The translations under genes and the position numbers were made by a program. From Chloroflexota bacterium (GTDB lineage: Bacteria > Chloroflexota > Anaerolineae > B4-G1): a stretch of 49,363 nucleotides of DNA. Position 1 is the first letter of the stretch; every line of letters starts with the position of its first letter. Below, in pieces: positions 1 through 6,562 of the stretch. The notes below the pieces were generated by a model, which saw nothing but the letters and a program-made list of their open reading frames with translations, was not told the origin of the DNA and did no database searches. The stretch covers positions 1-49,363 of the forward strand of contig JAAEPW010000310.1 in assembly GCA_024232355.1 (NCBI GenBank), read 5' to 3'.

Positions 1-105
1 CAGGTAGATCAAGCAGTAGTGGTCGGGGGGGAGGGCGAGGTCAAGGACGAGCTCGGGGTCGCGGGAGCGGTTGGGATAGCTCAAGGGGTAAGGGGGGGGC
101 CTGAG
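1..105 (+). repeat. Degenerate hexanucleotide repeat at window edge
   Basis: G-rich sequence with a decayed six-base rhythm (GGTCGG, GGCGAG, GGTCAA and similar). One frame reads as a short Trp/Ser/Gly/Arg stretch bounded by TAG codons at both sides. It looks like the worn end of a further R/S/W array lying just outside the window. It carries no conserved leader of its own. Confidence 0.5.
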
Positions 106-438
106 ATGAATATTGCGATGATGAGTAGAGCGCGGTCGTGGCCGCAGTCGCGGTCGTGGTCGCGGTCGTGGTCGTGGGCGAGGTCGTGGTCGAGGTCGTG
201 GTCGCGGTCGGGGTTGGGATCGTGGTCGTGGTCGTGGTCGTGGTCGCGGTCGCGGTCGTGGTTGTGGTCGCGGGCGAGGTCGTGGTCGTGGTCGCGGTCG
301 CGGTCGTGGTTGTGGTCGCGGGCGAGGTCGTGGTCGAGGTCGCGGTCGCGGTCGTGGTTGTGGTCGCGGGCGAGGTCGTGGTCGAGGTCGTGGTCGCGGT
401 TGCAGTCGCAGTCGCGGTCAAGGAGGGGCCTGAGATGA
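106..438 (+). CDS. R/S/W hexanucleotide-repeat protein, copy A
   Basis: Predicted 110 residues. It opens with the leader MNIAMMSRAR that recurs at four other places in the window, then continues as almost pure Ser alternating with Arg or Trp, written by xGG-TCG codon pairs (x is C, T or A). Occasional Gln, Ala, Leu or Gly break the rhythm. The ATG at 106 is chosen because the leader is conserved there; an upstream in-frame ATG at 19 is less likely. The stop overlaps the next copy's start (ATGA), suggesting coupled translation. I recognise no family. The protein would be basic, aromatic and disordered, possibly nucleic-acid binding, but that is guesswork. The hexamer unit preserves frame, so slippage would change length only. 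Confidence 0.6.
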   Translation: MNIAMMSRARSWPQSRSWSRSWSWARSWSRSWSRSGLGSWSWSWSWSRSRSWLWSRARSWSWSRSRSWLWSRARSWSRSRSRSWLWSRARSWSRSWSRLQSQSRSRRGLR

Positions 439-620
439 ATATTGCGATGATGAGTAGGTCGCGGTCGTGGTCGCAGTCGCGGTCGTGGTCGCGGGAGGGA
501 CCGAGGTCGCAGTCGGAGTCGCAGGCGAGGTCGCAGTCGTGGCCGTGGTCGAGGGCGTGGGTTGGGTCGTGGTCGCGGTCGGAGGCGGGGGTGCGGTCAG
601 GATCTGTTGGTCATACATAA
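435..620 (+). CDS. R/S/W repeat protein, copy B
   Basis: Predicted 61 residues starting MNIAMMSRSR. The first 20 residues are regular R/S/W repeat; the rest is degraded (Glu, Gly, Pro, Ala, Val interruptions) and ends RSGSVGHT. It starts inside the stop of copy A by a 4-base ATGA overlap. The preceding bases GGGCCTGAG are shared with copies A and 49254, so the repeated block reaches past the start codon into the end of the upstream gene. No function recognised. Confidence 0.55.
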   Translation: MNIAMMSRSRSWSQSRSWSREGPRSQSESQARSQSWPWSRAWVGSWSRSEAGVRSGSVGHT

Positions 621-632
621 AGGGAAAACGAA

Positions 633-917
633 ATGAGACGCTTGGAGTTATTGGAATGTGACTGTGGGCACGAGGAGGAACGGTGGGAGCCGTTTGAGGT
701 GTGCGAGTGCGGCAAAACGAAGTGCCGCGAGTGTAGCCAGACTTGCGAGTGGTGCGGGCATGAGGCGTGCGAGAAATGCATGGTGGATACATCCGATGGC
801 TGGGCGTGCGACGAAGATTGCGAGAGCGAACTCGCCGACTTATGGGCCCGGCAGATGGACAAAATTGACGATGTGATAGCGAGGGTGACATGCAAGAAGT
901 CCGATGCAACCAAATAG
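633..917 (+). CDS. Small cysteine-rich (zinc-finger-like) protein
   Basis: 94 residues with at least ten cysteines in paired CxC and CxxC settings (CDCGH, CECGKTKCREC, CEWCGHEACEKC), as in small treble-clef or RING-like zinc proteins. An AAAGGGAAAA stretch just upstream can serve as ribosome-binding site. It directly follows R/S/W copy B, the same alternation of array and small gene seen at the right end of the window. The C-terminal third is acidic then basic and probably helical. Role unknown; a protein- or nucleic-acid-binding adaptor is the safest reading. Confidence 0.6.
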   Translation: MRRLELLECDCGHEEERWEPFEVCECGKTKCRECSQTCEWCGHEACEKCMVDTSDGWACDEDCESELADLWARQMDKIDDVIARVTCKKSDATK

Positions 918-1049
918 GGAAGGCGTGCCTTCGCCGAGGCGATAGCGGTAGATGTTCGCATTCCGTCCCGCACGAACCCGCCAATATACCAGGACATAAA
1001 GGAGATTGCACTATCAGATCCTACTGTTCACTCCGCAAGATGAAGGTGC

Positions 1050-1068
1050 GGTGCGTGCCGAACGCACC
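1050..1068 (+). other. Short hairpin in lipoprotein gene leader
   Basis: Seven-base arms GGTGCGT and ACGCACC around a five-base loop, lying 18 bases before the lipoprotein ATG and just ahead of its AAGGA site. There is no T-run, so it is not a classical terminator. It could modulate translation. The rest of 918-1086 shows nothing I can name. Confidence 0.3.
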
Positions 1069-1086
1069 ACTACGAAAGGACGCGAA

Positions 1087-1557
1087 ATGAGAGCATCACT
1101 GGCAGCAATACTATTAGTAGTGGCCGGCTGTAATTCCGGAGCCCAGTTCACCGGCGGGGCAATGGTGGGCGACAATACCGCAGAGGTCCGGCTGGGCGCC
1201 CAACTGGACGCCTTGGAGTTGTACGCAGCGCCCCGAATGGCGATGGACCTTGAAGACTCCGGCGATATCGGGACGGGGATCAGGGGGTACGCCATTTACA
1301 ACGCTATTACGGTCGACATGATCGGCGATTGGTTCGGCTCCGAGGTCGATCTTCCCGAGGGCGCTGCCTACGGCGGTATCTACGGCGGTCGAGACTGGGG
1401 ACTCAGCGAGTGGCAGGCCGGATGGCTGGTGGGTGCAAGAGCCGATATCGGGTCAACGGAGAAATATCAGTTGGATTTTGTCACCGAGTATCAGCACCCC
1501 ATAGATGGTGACGGGTCCGAAGTGGTCATGGCGGGCCCGAGGCTATTGCTTAAATGA
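1087..1557 (+). CDS. Predicted lipoprotein
   Basis: 156 residues. The N-terminus MRASLAAILLVVAGC is a short lipoprotein signal: basic n-region, hydrophobic core, lipobox VAGC with the Cys at position 15. The mature part alternates hydrophobic and polar residues and contains aromatic-glycine pairs (YAIYNA, AAYGGIYGG), suggesting a small beta-barrel or beta-sandwich in the envelope. The ATG at 1087 is preferred over the upstream TTG at 1006 because it gives the signal peptide and has GAAAGGA eight bases before. Phage lipoproteins often mediate superinfection exclusion or lysis; neither is shown here. Confidence 0.65.
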   Translation: MRASLAAILLVVAGCNSGAQFTGGAMVGDNTAEVRLGAQLDALELYAAPRMAMDLEDSGDIGTGIRGYAIYNAITVDMIGDWFGSEVDLPEGAAYGGIYGGRDWGLSEWQAGWLVGARADIGSTEKYQLDFVTEYQHPIDGDGSEVVMAGPRLLLK

Positions 1558-1703
1558 GACGCCTGATACTGGAAATGCTGGTCGCGGGTAATATATGGGT
1601 CGTCCTAAACCCACAGTCTCACATCATCGGTCGCGTGGCCTGTTGCGTGGCCCTTGTGGTTGGGAGCTACACGCTGGGGTATTTGGCCAGATTGGAGAGA
1701 TAA
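1554..1703 (+). CDS. Small membrane protein
   Basis: 49 residues starting MRRLILEMLV by a 4-base ATGA overlap with the lipoprotein gene and ending LGYLARLER. Two hydrophobic stretches (about residues 4-19 and 25-44) could span the membrane. Coupling to the lipoprotein gene suggests joint production and perhaps an envelope task such as lysis or exclusion. No family recognised. Confidence 0.5.
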   Translation: MRRLILEMLVAGNIWVVLNPQSHIIGRVACCVALVVGSYTLGYLARLER

Positions 1704-1875
1704 TAAAGCGGGCTTTTGATGCTCTTTGATAACGGACAGTGCGCGGCGGCGTGGCGACGCCGAGGTAAGTGCAATCTGGCATGGATTGCGTGCCCTCGCC
1801 GAGAAGTGGCGGACGGTAGAGTCCCGGACGGGACGTAGGAGTCGGGTGGGGAATCCGGCCCGCAGCACGTTTTAC
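1704..1875 (+). other. Structured intergenic leader before tRNAs
   Basis: No convincing gene. Several short stems can form, including GCAATC with GATTGC at about 1777-1795 inside a GAGG/CCTC pair, and TCCCG with GGGA near 1820. It may be the 5' part of the tRNA transcript or a separate small RNA. No consensus promoter was found. Confidence 0.3.
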
Positions 1876-1958
1876 GGGTAGGCAAGCCGATGGGCGACGG
1901 CACTGGTTTAGAAAACCGGCGAGCGCAAGCCTTGAGGGTTCGACTCCCTCCCTATCCG
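1876..1958 (+). tRNA. tRNA-Ser (anticodon AGA)
   Basis: Acceptor GGGTAGG pairs with CCTATCC (one G-U pair); D-stem GCC/GGC; anticodon stem CTGGT/ACCGG around loop TTAGAAA; long variable arm typical of class II serine tRNA; T arm GAGGG-TTCGACT-CCCTC. Discriminator G at 1958, CCA not encoded. The anticodon AGA (A at the wobble position) is unusual in bacteria, where Ser TCN tRNAs normally carry G, T or C at position 34. Confidence 0.88.
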
Positions 1959-1960
1959 CT

Positions 1961-2043
1961 GGAAGGGCAAGCCGATTGGCGACGGCAGCGCCTTGCTAAG
2001 GCGTCGAGCGAAAGCCTTGTGAGTTCGATTCTCACCCCTTCCG
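1961..2043 (+). tRNA. tRNA-Ser (anticodon GCT)
   Basis: Acceptor GGAAGGG/CCCTTCC, anticodon stem GCGCC/GGCGT around loop TTGCTAA, class II variable arm, T arm GTGAG-TTCGATT-CTCAC, discriminator G. Two bases separate it from the preceding tRNA-Ser, so both probably come from one precursor. The two share D-arm and variable-arm sequence and look like duplicates that diverged in the anticodon. It reads AGC/AGT codons. Confidence 0.9.
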
Positions 2044-2081
2044 GTGTTATTTAAGTTTGTGTTGTGCATAAATCGTAACAA

Positions 2082-2140
2082 GCCGAGCCGGGGACACGGC
2101 GTGGCGGGAACTACGTAGCAAGGACCCGGCTCGGCATTTT
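2082..2140 (+). terminator. Long-stem hairpin after tRNAs
   Basis: An 11-base perfect inverted repeat, GCCGAGCCGGG at 2082-2092 and its complement at 2125-2135, followed by ATTTT. The 32-base loop contains GGCGTGGCGGGAACTACG. The end looks like a rho-independent terminator but the loop is large, so it may instead be a processed or regulatory RNA in front of the next gene. Confidence 0.5.
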
Positions 2141-2152
2141 GAAAGGAAGACC

Positions 2153-2413
2153 ATGAAAGCATGGCTGGTAGATTTACTGTGGGATGCACTATTGATCGTG
2201 TGCCGGCGAGCCCATGACTGGGCGTTTGACCCTGACCGACACGCCAGAATCAGAATGAAGCATCGAGAACGATGGTGGGATTACCACTGCCGGGCCGCAG
2301 AAAGTGACTCGCCAATAGACGACGCGAGGGCTAGGGCGTGGGCCATCCAGTTCAAGTTCCAAACGCCGCCCAATGACGCGAAGGCTCGGGGCGACGTCTA
2401 CAATGCTCACTAG
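2153..2413 (+). CDS. Hypothetical protein
   Basis: 86 residues with start MKAWLVDLLW preceded by AAAGGAAG. The N-terminal 18 residues are hydrophobic (possible signal anchor); the rest is rich in Arg, Trp and Asp (HRERWWDYHCRAAE). No family recognised. It is the first of a run of small co-directional genes, spaced 8 bases from the next. Confidence 0.55.
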   Translation: MKAWLVDLLWDALLIVCRRAHDWAFDPDRHARIRMKHRERWWDYHCRAAESDSPIDDARARAWAIQFKFQTPPNDAKARGDVYNAH

Positions 2414-2421
2414 GAGTAGCA

Positions 2422-2901
2422 ATGCCGACTAATACGCACTGCCCTGGGTACTACCAACACGAATGCGGCGTTCCGTTGACGACGGAGAACCGGCACTATA
2501 GAGCCACCGGCAAATGCTATCGCTGCGGGAGCGTTACCGCAGCCGCTTTGCGCTACAAAAGGATAGGAAAGGATGTTCCGAAGAGGATTCACGCCTTGGC
2601 TATGCGGGCCGAAAAACAGAGTACGCAAGAACAAATAACATCCAACATGGCAGAGCGAGATGCAGAGTTACTGGCGGGAACGTATGCAGAGTTGTCAGTC
2701 CCGCCCTTCACTTTCGTGGACGGCGGCGGGGACCTGCCCATGTTGAGATATGACAACGACGACGAGAGCCATGCGGTGGAACTGAGCTTCGACGACTTGT
2801 GCAGGATACATAAATGGTCCGCTGGGCTACAGGCGAGGAGGGCCAGTAACGTCACCGCCGCCTTCTTGGCCCGGCATGAGCGGATACAAGGCCAGAAGTA
2901 G
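2422..2901 (+). CDS. Hypothetical zinc-ribbon protein
   Basis: 159 residues with an AGGAG site six bases before ATG. Near the N-terminus are Cys pairs (C7, C15, then CYRCG at about 32-36) that could bind one zinc ion. The middle contains a predicted helix (HALAMRAEKQSTQEQ) and an acidic patch (DNDDESHAVELSFDDL). The C-terminus is basic. It belongs to the small-gene cluster downstream of the tRNAs. Function unknown. Confidence 0.6.
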   Translation: MPTNTHCPGYYQHECGVPLTTENRHYRATGKCYRCGSVTAAALRYKRIGKDVPKRIHALAMRAEKQSTQEQITSNMAERDAELLAGTYAELSVPPFTFVDGGGDLPMLRYDNDDESHAVELSFDDLCRIHKWSAGLQARRASNVTAAFLARHERIQGQK

Positions 2902-2913
2902 GGAAGCAGGTCT

Positions 2914-3162
2914 ATGACGGTATGCAAAAACCATCCCAATCGCACGGCGACTGTGGATCTGAATAACGAGTATCTATGTTGGGAATGCTATCACAAAGCC
3001 AAGGCCAAGGTTACTGACGGTTGGACCAAACAACATCACGAAAACGAAGCAGAAAGGTGGCGCAATGGAAATCAGCAGAATCACAGAGCTAGAGAGTACG
3101 TTGAGCGTGGCGAAAAGCCAACTGGGCTCCTGCGTGGAAGCCGCTGCGGCTGTTCACGCTGA
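2914..3162 (+). CDS. Small zinc-binding hypothetical protein
   Basis: 82 residues. The first 30 residues hold a Cys/His set (VCKNHPN, CWECYHK) like half a zinc ribbon. GGAAG precedes the start. The C-terminal third overlaps the next gene by 98 bases, more than is usual here, so either the tail is a frame extension of a protein that once stopped earlier, or the two frames are one gene split by a frameshift. The N-terminal part looks genuinely coding. Confidence 0.5.
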   Translation: MTVCKNHPNRTATVDLNNEYLCWECYHKAKAKVTDGWTKQHHENEAERWRNGNQQNHRAREYVERGEKPTGLLRGSRCGCSR

Positions 3163-3280
3163 TTTTGGGCACGACAAGACAGTCGATGGATCTCTAACCC
3201 AACTAGCCCTAACGGCCATCGACGCCTTGGGCATACAACTCTTTATTGAGGACGTCCTAAGTAGAAAGGAAAAACCATGA
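3065..3280 (+). CDS. Small helical hypothetical protein
   Basis: 71 residues (MEISRITELESTLSVAKSQL), mainly helical with heptad-like leucines, then a hydrophobic C-terminal segment (LALTAIDALGIQLFIEDVL). AAAGGTGG lies just before ATG. Its stop overlaps the next gene's start by ATGA, which supports this frame. It overlaps the preceding gene by 98 bases. Confidence 0.5.
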   Translation: MEISRITELESTLSVAKSQLGSCVEAAAAVHADFGHDKTVDGSLTQLALTAIDALGIQLFIEDVLSRKEKP

Positions 3281-3732
3281 AGAAAGCAGCGCTACTTGCA
3301 ATCATCACACTACTGATTTGCCCGCTACTGTTCGGGCAGCCATGCGAAGACCAGGAGTTCAAGCCCCTGGACAACGTCGACCCCAACCAGATCGCCATCG
3401 ACCCGGCGTCTGGGATGCGACTTCTGGTGGAATACTGGAAGGTCAAGGCGGGTGTGCCCTTCACACTCCAGGGGCGAGTTTGCGACCCGGACTCAGACGA
3501 CATCCTTACCCTGGTCCGCGAGGATACCGGCCAACAGGTAGTACAAGATCCGAATACCGGGATCTTCACTATCCCTATGGAGTTCCCTGGTCCGGGGATG
3601 TACTACCTGACCTTCGCCCTGAACGACGGTCTTGACGCCAGGGTTGACCGCATCGTCCGCCGGGGAACATACGCATTTGAGGTCGTTGCCAATAAGCCGC
3701 CGGTCCTTTGTGGCGGGCAGATGACCAACTGA
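3277..3732 (+). CDS. Secreted protein with Ig/cadherin-like domain
   Basis: 151 residues. A Sec signal peptide covers residues 1-20 (MKKAALLAIITLLICPLLFG, cleavage near FGQ-P). The mature part resembles a single cadherin/PKD-type beta-sandwich: VKAGVPFTLQGRVCDPDSDD, then GPGMYYLTFALNDG, ending in a VVANKPPVLCGG strand. Such repeats often bind calcium or carbohydrate on bacterial surface proteins; the Asp-rich DPDSDD loop fits that. AAAGGAAA and an ATGA overlap define the start. A periplasmic or surface role, such as exclusion of other phages, is inference. Confidence 0.6.
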   Translation: MKKAALLAIITLLICPLLFGQPCEDQEFKPLDNVDPNQIAIDPASGMRLLVEYWKVKAGVPFTLQGRVCDPDSDDILTLVREDTGQQVVQDPNTGIFTIPMEFPGPGMYYLTFALNDGLDARVDRIVRRGTYAFEVVANKPPVLCGGQMTN

Positions 3733-3733
3733 T

Positions 3734-4108
3734 ATGACTTGCCGAAGGATCGACGATCACAATTACTGGAGCGGCCAGCACCATGCCCTGTTGTTATTCT
3801 GTGCCAAAAAGGCATTGCGAGTCTTTCAACACCATAACACTGTGGAGATAGACGAACTGGTAAATGTGGGGTGGATACGAACATTGCGAAGACGGGACAT
3901 GGACAACCTGAGAGGCTGTGCATCGTTTACCATCCTCCACATGCTGGAATACCTATCATACACAGTCGTTGGTGCAACGAAGTTTAAGCGAGAGAAATAC
4001 GGGGCAAAGGCAATGATCGAACTGGGCGAAGGCTTCGATGTCGCGTCTAACGATTTCAATCCTTTGGAAATAGCCATTCGCAGAGAGGCATGTGAAGTGA
4101 AGTCATGA
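3734..4108 (+). CDS. Small protein, possibly sigma-region-2-like
   Basis: 124 residues. The segment IDELVNVGWIRTLRRRD (about residues 39-56) resembles the DDLVQEGWIGLLRA helix of sigma70 region 2, followed by FTILHMLEYLSY. There is no region 4, and the protein is short, so it would be a minimal sigma-like or anti-sigma-binding protein at best. Similar short sigma-like proteins occur in phages. It ends in an ATGA overlap with the methyltransferase gene. Confidence 0.4.
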   Translation: MTCRRIDDHNYWSGQHHALLLFCAKKALRVFQHHNTVEIDELVNVGWIRTLRRRDMDNLRGCASFTILHMLEYLSYTVVGATKFKREKYGAKAMIELGEGFDVASNDFNPLEIAIRREACEVKS

Positions 4109-5298
4109 AAGCCAACGCAATATACACCGGCGACTGCATTGCAGTGATGAAGGGTTGGCCCGATGGCTGCGTGGATATGTGCATAACCAGCCCCCCTTAC
4201 TGGGGACTCCGTGACTATGGCGTCGAAGGCCAGCTCGGTCTGGAGAAGACGCCCGAGGAGTACGTCGCCAAGATGGTCGAGGTCTTCGCCGAGGTCAAGC
4301 GGATATTGGCCGGTCACGGCACGCTTTGGTTGAACTTGGGGGACAGCTATAATAGTCAGGCTGGCAACTACCGAGGGACAGTCCAGGGCATCAAAAAGGC
4401 AGGCACGACGTTACAAGGGGGCCGAACATTCCTAAAAGCGCACGAATATGAAACCCGCCCGCCCCTGGTTTCCGACCTCAAACCCAAGGACCTCGTCGGC
4501 ATTCCCTGGCGGGTGGCACTGGCGTTGCAGGCGGACGGCTGGTATCTGCGCCAGGACATCATCTGGCACAAACCCAACCCCATGCCGGAATCCTGCCGGG
4601 ACCGATGTACCAAGGCCCATGAGTATATGTTCCTGCTCTCGAAGAAGCCCCGCTACTACTACGATGCCGAAGCGATTAAAGAGGCGAACAGCACTGCCCC
4701 TCACGCCCCCGGCTGGGCAACGAGTATGGGAGACAGAAACGATAGGCAGGTAGACAACGAAGCAAACACAAGAGTGTGGGGTGCGGGCGGCCGCAACAAG
4801 CGTTCCGTCTGGACCATACCGACTCAGCCTATGAGCGAGGCCCACTTCGCCACCTTCCCGCCAAAGCTGGTCGAGCCCTGCATCCTGGCCGGGACCAGCG
4901 CCAAGGGCTACTGCCCACAGTGCGGCAAGCCTTGGGAGCGGGTCGTGGATACTGAGAAAATTACGCGGGAAAGGCCGAACGACAAAACAACCCGCCATGA
5001 ACAGGGCGGTGGTGTCAATTCGTGTGGCAATACGGTCGCAGGGGTGGCAATCACCACCACCGGCTGGAATCCCACCTGTAAATGCGAAGAACCCAATCCC
5101 AAGCCCGGACTCGTCCTGGACCCATTCGGCGGGTCCGGCACGGTAGGCGTCGTCGCCGGGCGGCTTAAACGGAATTACGCCCTGATCGAACTGAACCCCA
5201 AGTACATCCAAGACATTGCCCGGCCCCGTCTGGACCATATCGAGACAGCGGTGCCCGTCGCCGAGGCCAAGGCGGGCCAGTTGGGTTTGTTTACATAA
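4105..5298 (+). CDS. DNA methyltransferase (beta class, N4-C or N6-A)
   Basis: 397 residues. Catalytic motif IV is TSPPYWGLRDYG (residues 28-39), near the N-terminus, and the SAM-binding motif I LDPFGGSGTVG lies near the C-terminus (338-348); this order defines the beta class. SPPY rather than DPPY is commonest in N4-cytosine enzymes, but N6-adenine activity cannot be excluded. Between them is a zinc-ribbon insert (CPQCGKPWERV with CKCEEP). No restriction endonuclease lies beside it, so it probably protects phage DNA from host restriction. The target site cannot be read from sequence. The start overlaps the previous stop by ATGA. Confidence 0.9.
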   Translation: MKANAIYTGDCIAVMKGWPDGCVDMCITSPPYWGLRDYGVEGQLGLEKTPEEYVAKMVEVFAEVKRILAGHGTLWLNLGDSYNSQAGNYRGTVQGIKKAGTTLQGGRTFLKAHEYETRPPLVSDLKPKDLVGIPWRVALALQADGWYLRQDIIWHKPNPMPESCRDRCTKAHEYMFLLSKKPRYYYDAEAIKEANSTAPHAPGWATSMGDRNDRQVDNEANTRVWGAGGRNKRSVWTIPTQPMSEAHFATFPPKLVEPCILAGTSAKGYCPQCGKPWERVVDTEKITRERPNDKTTRHEQGGGVNSCGNTVAGVAITTTGWNPTCKCEEPNPKPGLVLDPFGGSGTVGVVAGRLKRNYALIELNPKYIQDIARPRLDHIETAVPVAEAKAGQLGLFT

Positions 5299-5347
5299 GG
5301 AGGTAATGCTATTGGGAGACGGAGCCGAACGGAAGCGATCGTGAACG

Positions 5348-5443
5348 ATGCTTAAACCGTACATAGTAACATCCTTCGATTTCAATGCTTTTTCGGAAGG
5401 CCCTGCTGACTGGGCAGGGCCTTTTAGAGGAGAGAAGCTATGA
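5348..5443 (+). CDS. Possible 31-residue peptide
   Basis: Open frame MLKPYIVTSFDFNAFS... that ends by an ATGA overlap with the next gene at 5440. It contains the hairpin at 5397-5425. It has no clear ribosome-binding site; GGAGG at 5299-5303 is too far. The overlap is the only support. Confidence 0.2.
   Translation: MLKPYIVTSFDFNAFSEGPADWAGPFRGEKL
5397..5425 (+). terminator. Rho-independent terminator
   Basis: Arms AAGGCCCTGC and GCAGGGCCTT (10 bp) with a 7-base loop, followed by TTTTA. It lies 99 bases after the methyltransferase stop and 15 bases before the next gene, so it probably ends or attenuates the 2153-5298 transcript. Confidence 0.75.
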
Positions 5444-5652
5444 TGCAGATCGAGGTGCGAATCAACGGAGTCCTGATTGAGTTTGTTGACGCCATCAATA
5501 CGGGCCTGTTAGCACCAGGGCCTGACGATGATTGTATAGTCTACTCAGTCCGGTGGAAGGGCCGGGAGTTTTCCGTCCTGCATCGGCCTGAAGACGGAGC
5601 GATGAAGCTGGCCGCCTTGGCACTGGAAGGGGCAGGAAGGAACATGAAATGA
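5440..5652 (+). CDS. Hypothetical protein
   Basis: 70 residues, mixed alpha/beta (MQIEVRINGVLIEFVDAI...). AGAGGAGAG precedes the start. The stop overlaps the next start (ATGA), so it is the head gene of a coupled string of five tiny genes up to 6562. No family recognised. Confidence 0.55.
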   Translation: MMQIEVRINGVLIEFVDAINTGLLAPGPDDDCIVYSVRWKGREFSVLHRPEDGAMKLAALALEGAGRNMK

Positions 5653-5786
5653 TGCGTATACTAAGACTCCTATGGTCGTTGGTGCGGCCATCAAGACTGC
5701 CGAAGTGCCCTCGCTGCGGCAAGCGGCTGGGCGCCCTGGACGAGGATCATTGGCGGTATTGCCCGCCACGAGAGGTGAAGCCATGA
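5649..5786 (+). CDS. Small zinc-ribbon peptide
   Basis: 45 residues. A basic hydrophobic N-terminus (MMRILRLLWSLVRPSR) is followed by CPRCGKRLGALDEDHWRYC, a one-zinc ribbon knuckle with a late Cys. Both ends overlap neighbours by ATGA, which strongly suggests a real translated gene despite its size. Confidence 0.5.
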   Translation: MMRILRLLWSLVRPSRLPKCPRCGKRLGALDEDHWRYCPPREVKP

Positions 5787-6055
5787 AAGACGCTGACTAT
5801 TTGAGAATGCAAGTCAAGGTGATTGAGATCGCCCATAAGGTGGCTGCTCTCGCAACGCCCGAGTTCGGTACTGACCCGGATGTTAGCCAGCGATTGCTCG
5901 CGATTGCCGACAGGCACGACAAGCTGGTGGCGCTGCTACGACAACAGGAATGGGGCTACCATCAAACGTGCCCATATTGCGGAGGCGACAAAATAGAGAC
6001 AGGGCACATGGATAACTGCCCCCTTGCCACCCTGCTGAAAGAGGAGAAACTATGA
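5783..6055 (+). CDS. Zinc-knuckle protein, HDKLVALL type
   Basis: 90 residues from ATG at 5783, chosen for its ATGA overlap and GAGGTGAAG site; the longer upstream frame is not needed. A helical part ends in HDKLVALLRQQE, then CPYCGGDKIETGHMDNCPLATLLKEEKL. The pattern CxxCG..H..C plus TLLKE is shared with the next gene, so the two are tandem paralogs. Proteins with this CxxC...HxxxCPL tail are common, uncharacterised phage proteins. Confidence 0.6.
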   Translation: MKDADYLRMQVKVIEIAHKVAALATPEFGTDPDVSQRLLAIADRHDKLVALLRQQEWGYHQTCPYCGGDKIETGHMDNCPLATLLKEEKL

Positions 6056-6390
6056 AAACGGTGCATTACGTACAAATAGATAACACGCACTATGTGAGGG
6101 AGGACGATGGGCTCGTCATCTGCAAGATGTTAAGCCATCCGCGACAGGAGCAGAATGCCAAGGACATCGCCCACGCGCTCAACCAACACGACAAGTTGGT
6201 GGGGATGCTCTTGACGGTCTGGATGTCGGTTGATAATGGGAAATACGGAGCCCAATGCCCAGGTTGCGGGAAGTGCGTATCGCATGATTCGGAATGCGAA
6301 CTTACCACTCTGCTGAAAGAGGACAGGAGGATAAAGAATGCCGCGAAAGGAAAACACACCAGTGACCGCTTGCCCGAACGAGAGGCTTGA
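6052..6390 (+). CDS. Zinc-knuckle protein, paralog of preceding gene
   Basis: 112 residues. It repeats the layout of the previous protein: HDKLVGMLL, then CPGCGKCVSHDSECELTTLLKE. The first 40 residues are beta-rich (VHYVQIDNTHYVREDDGLVICK). The C-terminal 30 residues are basic and overlap the next gene by 53 bases. Start overlaps the previous stop by ATGA. Confidence 0.6.
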   Translation: MKTVHYVQIDNTHYVREDDGLVICKMLSHPRQEQNAKDIAHALNQHDKLVGMLLTVWMSVDNGKYGAQCPGCGKCVSHDSECELTTLLKEDRRIKNAAKGKHTSDRLPEREA

Positions 6391-6562
6391 GACGGGCCTG
6401 GGTCACTACGCCCGCCTGACATACTCAGGGATAGACGACAAGTATTTCGTCGCCTGTTACACCTGCGGATTGGAGGGGCCGGGCAAAACAGAGGAGCGAG
6501 AAGCGAAGATAGCCTGGACAAAGAGACAGGGCCTAGTCAATAAGGAGGCGCTGTCGCTCTAA
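6338..6562 (+). CDS. Lar-like restriction alleviation protein (partial motif)
   Basis: 74 residues. The stretch FVACYTCGLEGPGKTEEREAKIAWTKR matches the second half of Lar-family zinc proteins, in which a CxxCG pair is followed by GP, an acidic run, then A...W..R. The usual first CPFCG pair is reduced to a single ACPNE. Lar modulates host type I restriction in lambdoid prophages; placing one near a phage methyltransferase would fit an anti-restriction role, but this is inference. It is the last plus-strand gene and overlaps the convergent metallophosphoesterase gene by 4 bases. Confidence 0.5.
   Translation: MPRKENTPVTACPNERLETGLGHYARLTYSGIDDKYFVACYTCGLEGPGKTEEREAKIAWTKRQGLVNKEALSL

Noticed and set aside
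41..421. Minus-strand Thr/Ala repeat ORF across copy A
   Set aside because: It is the reverse reading of the hexanucleotide array; it lacks the conserved leader and a ribosome-binding site, and all flanking genes run on the plus strand.
138..434. Plus-strand Val/Ala repeat ORF
   Set aside because: Another shadow frame of the same repeat; no conserved start.
106..620. CRISPR array or diversity-generating retroelement
   Set aside because: Repeats are contiguous six-base units without spacers, and there is no Cas gene or reverse transcriptase in the window.
1790..1870. A third tRNA upstream of the serine pair
   Set aside because: No TTC T-loop and no matching acceptor stem; only short stems.
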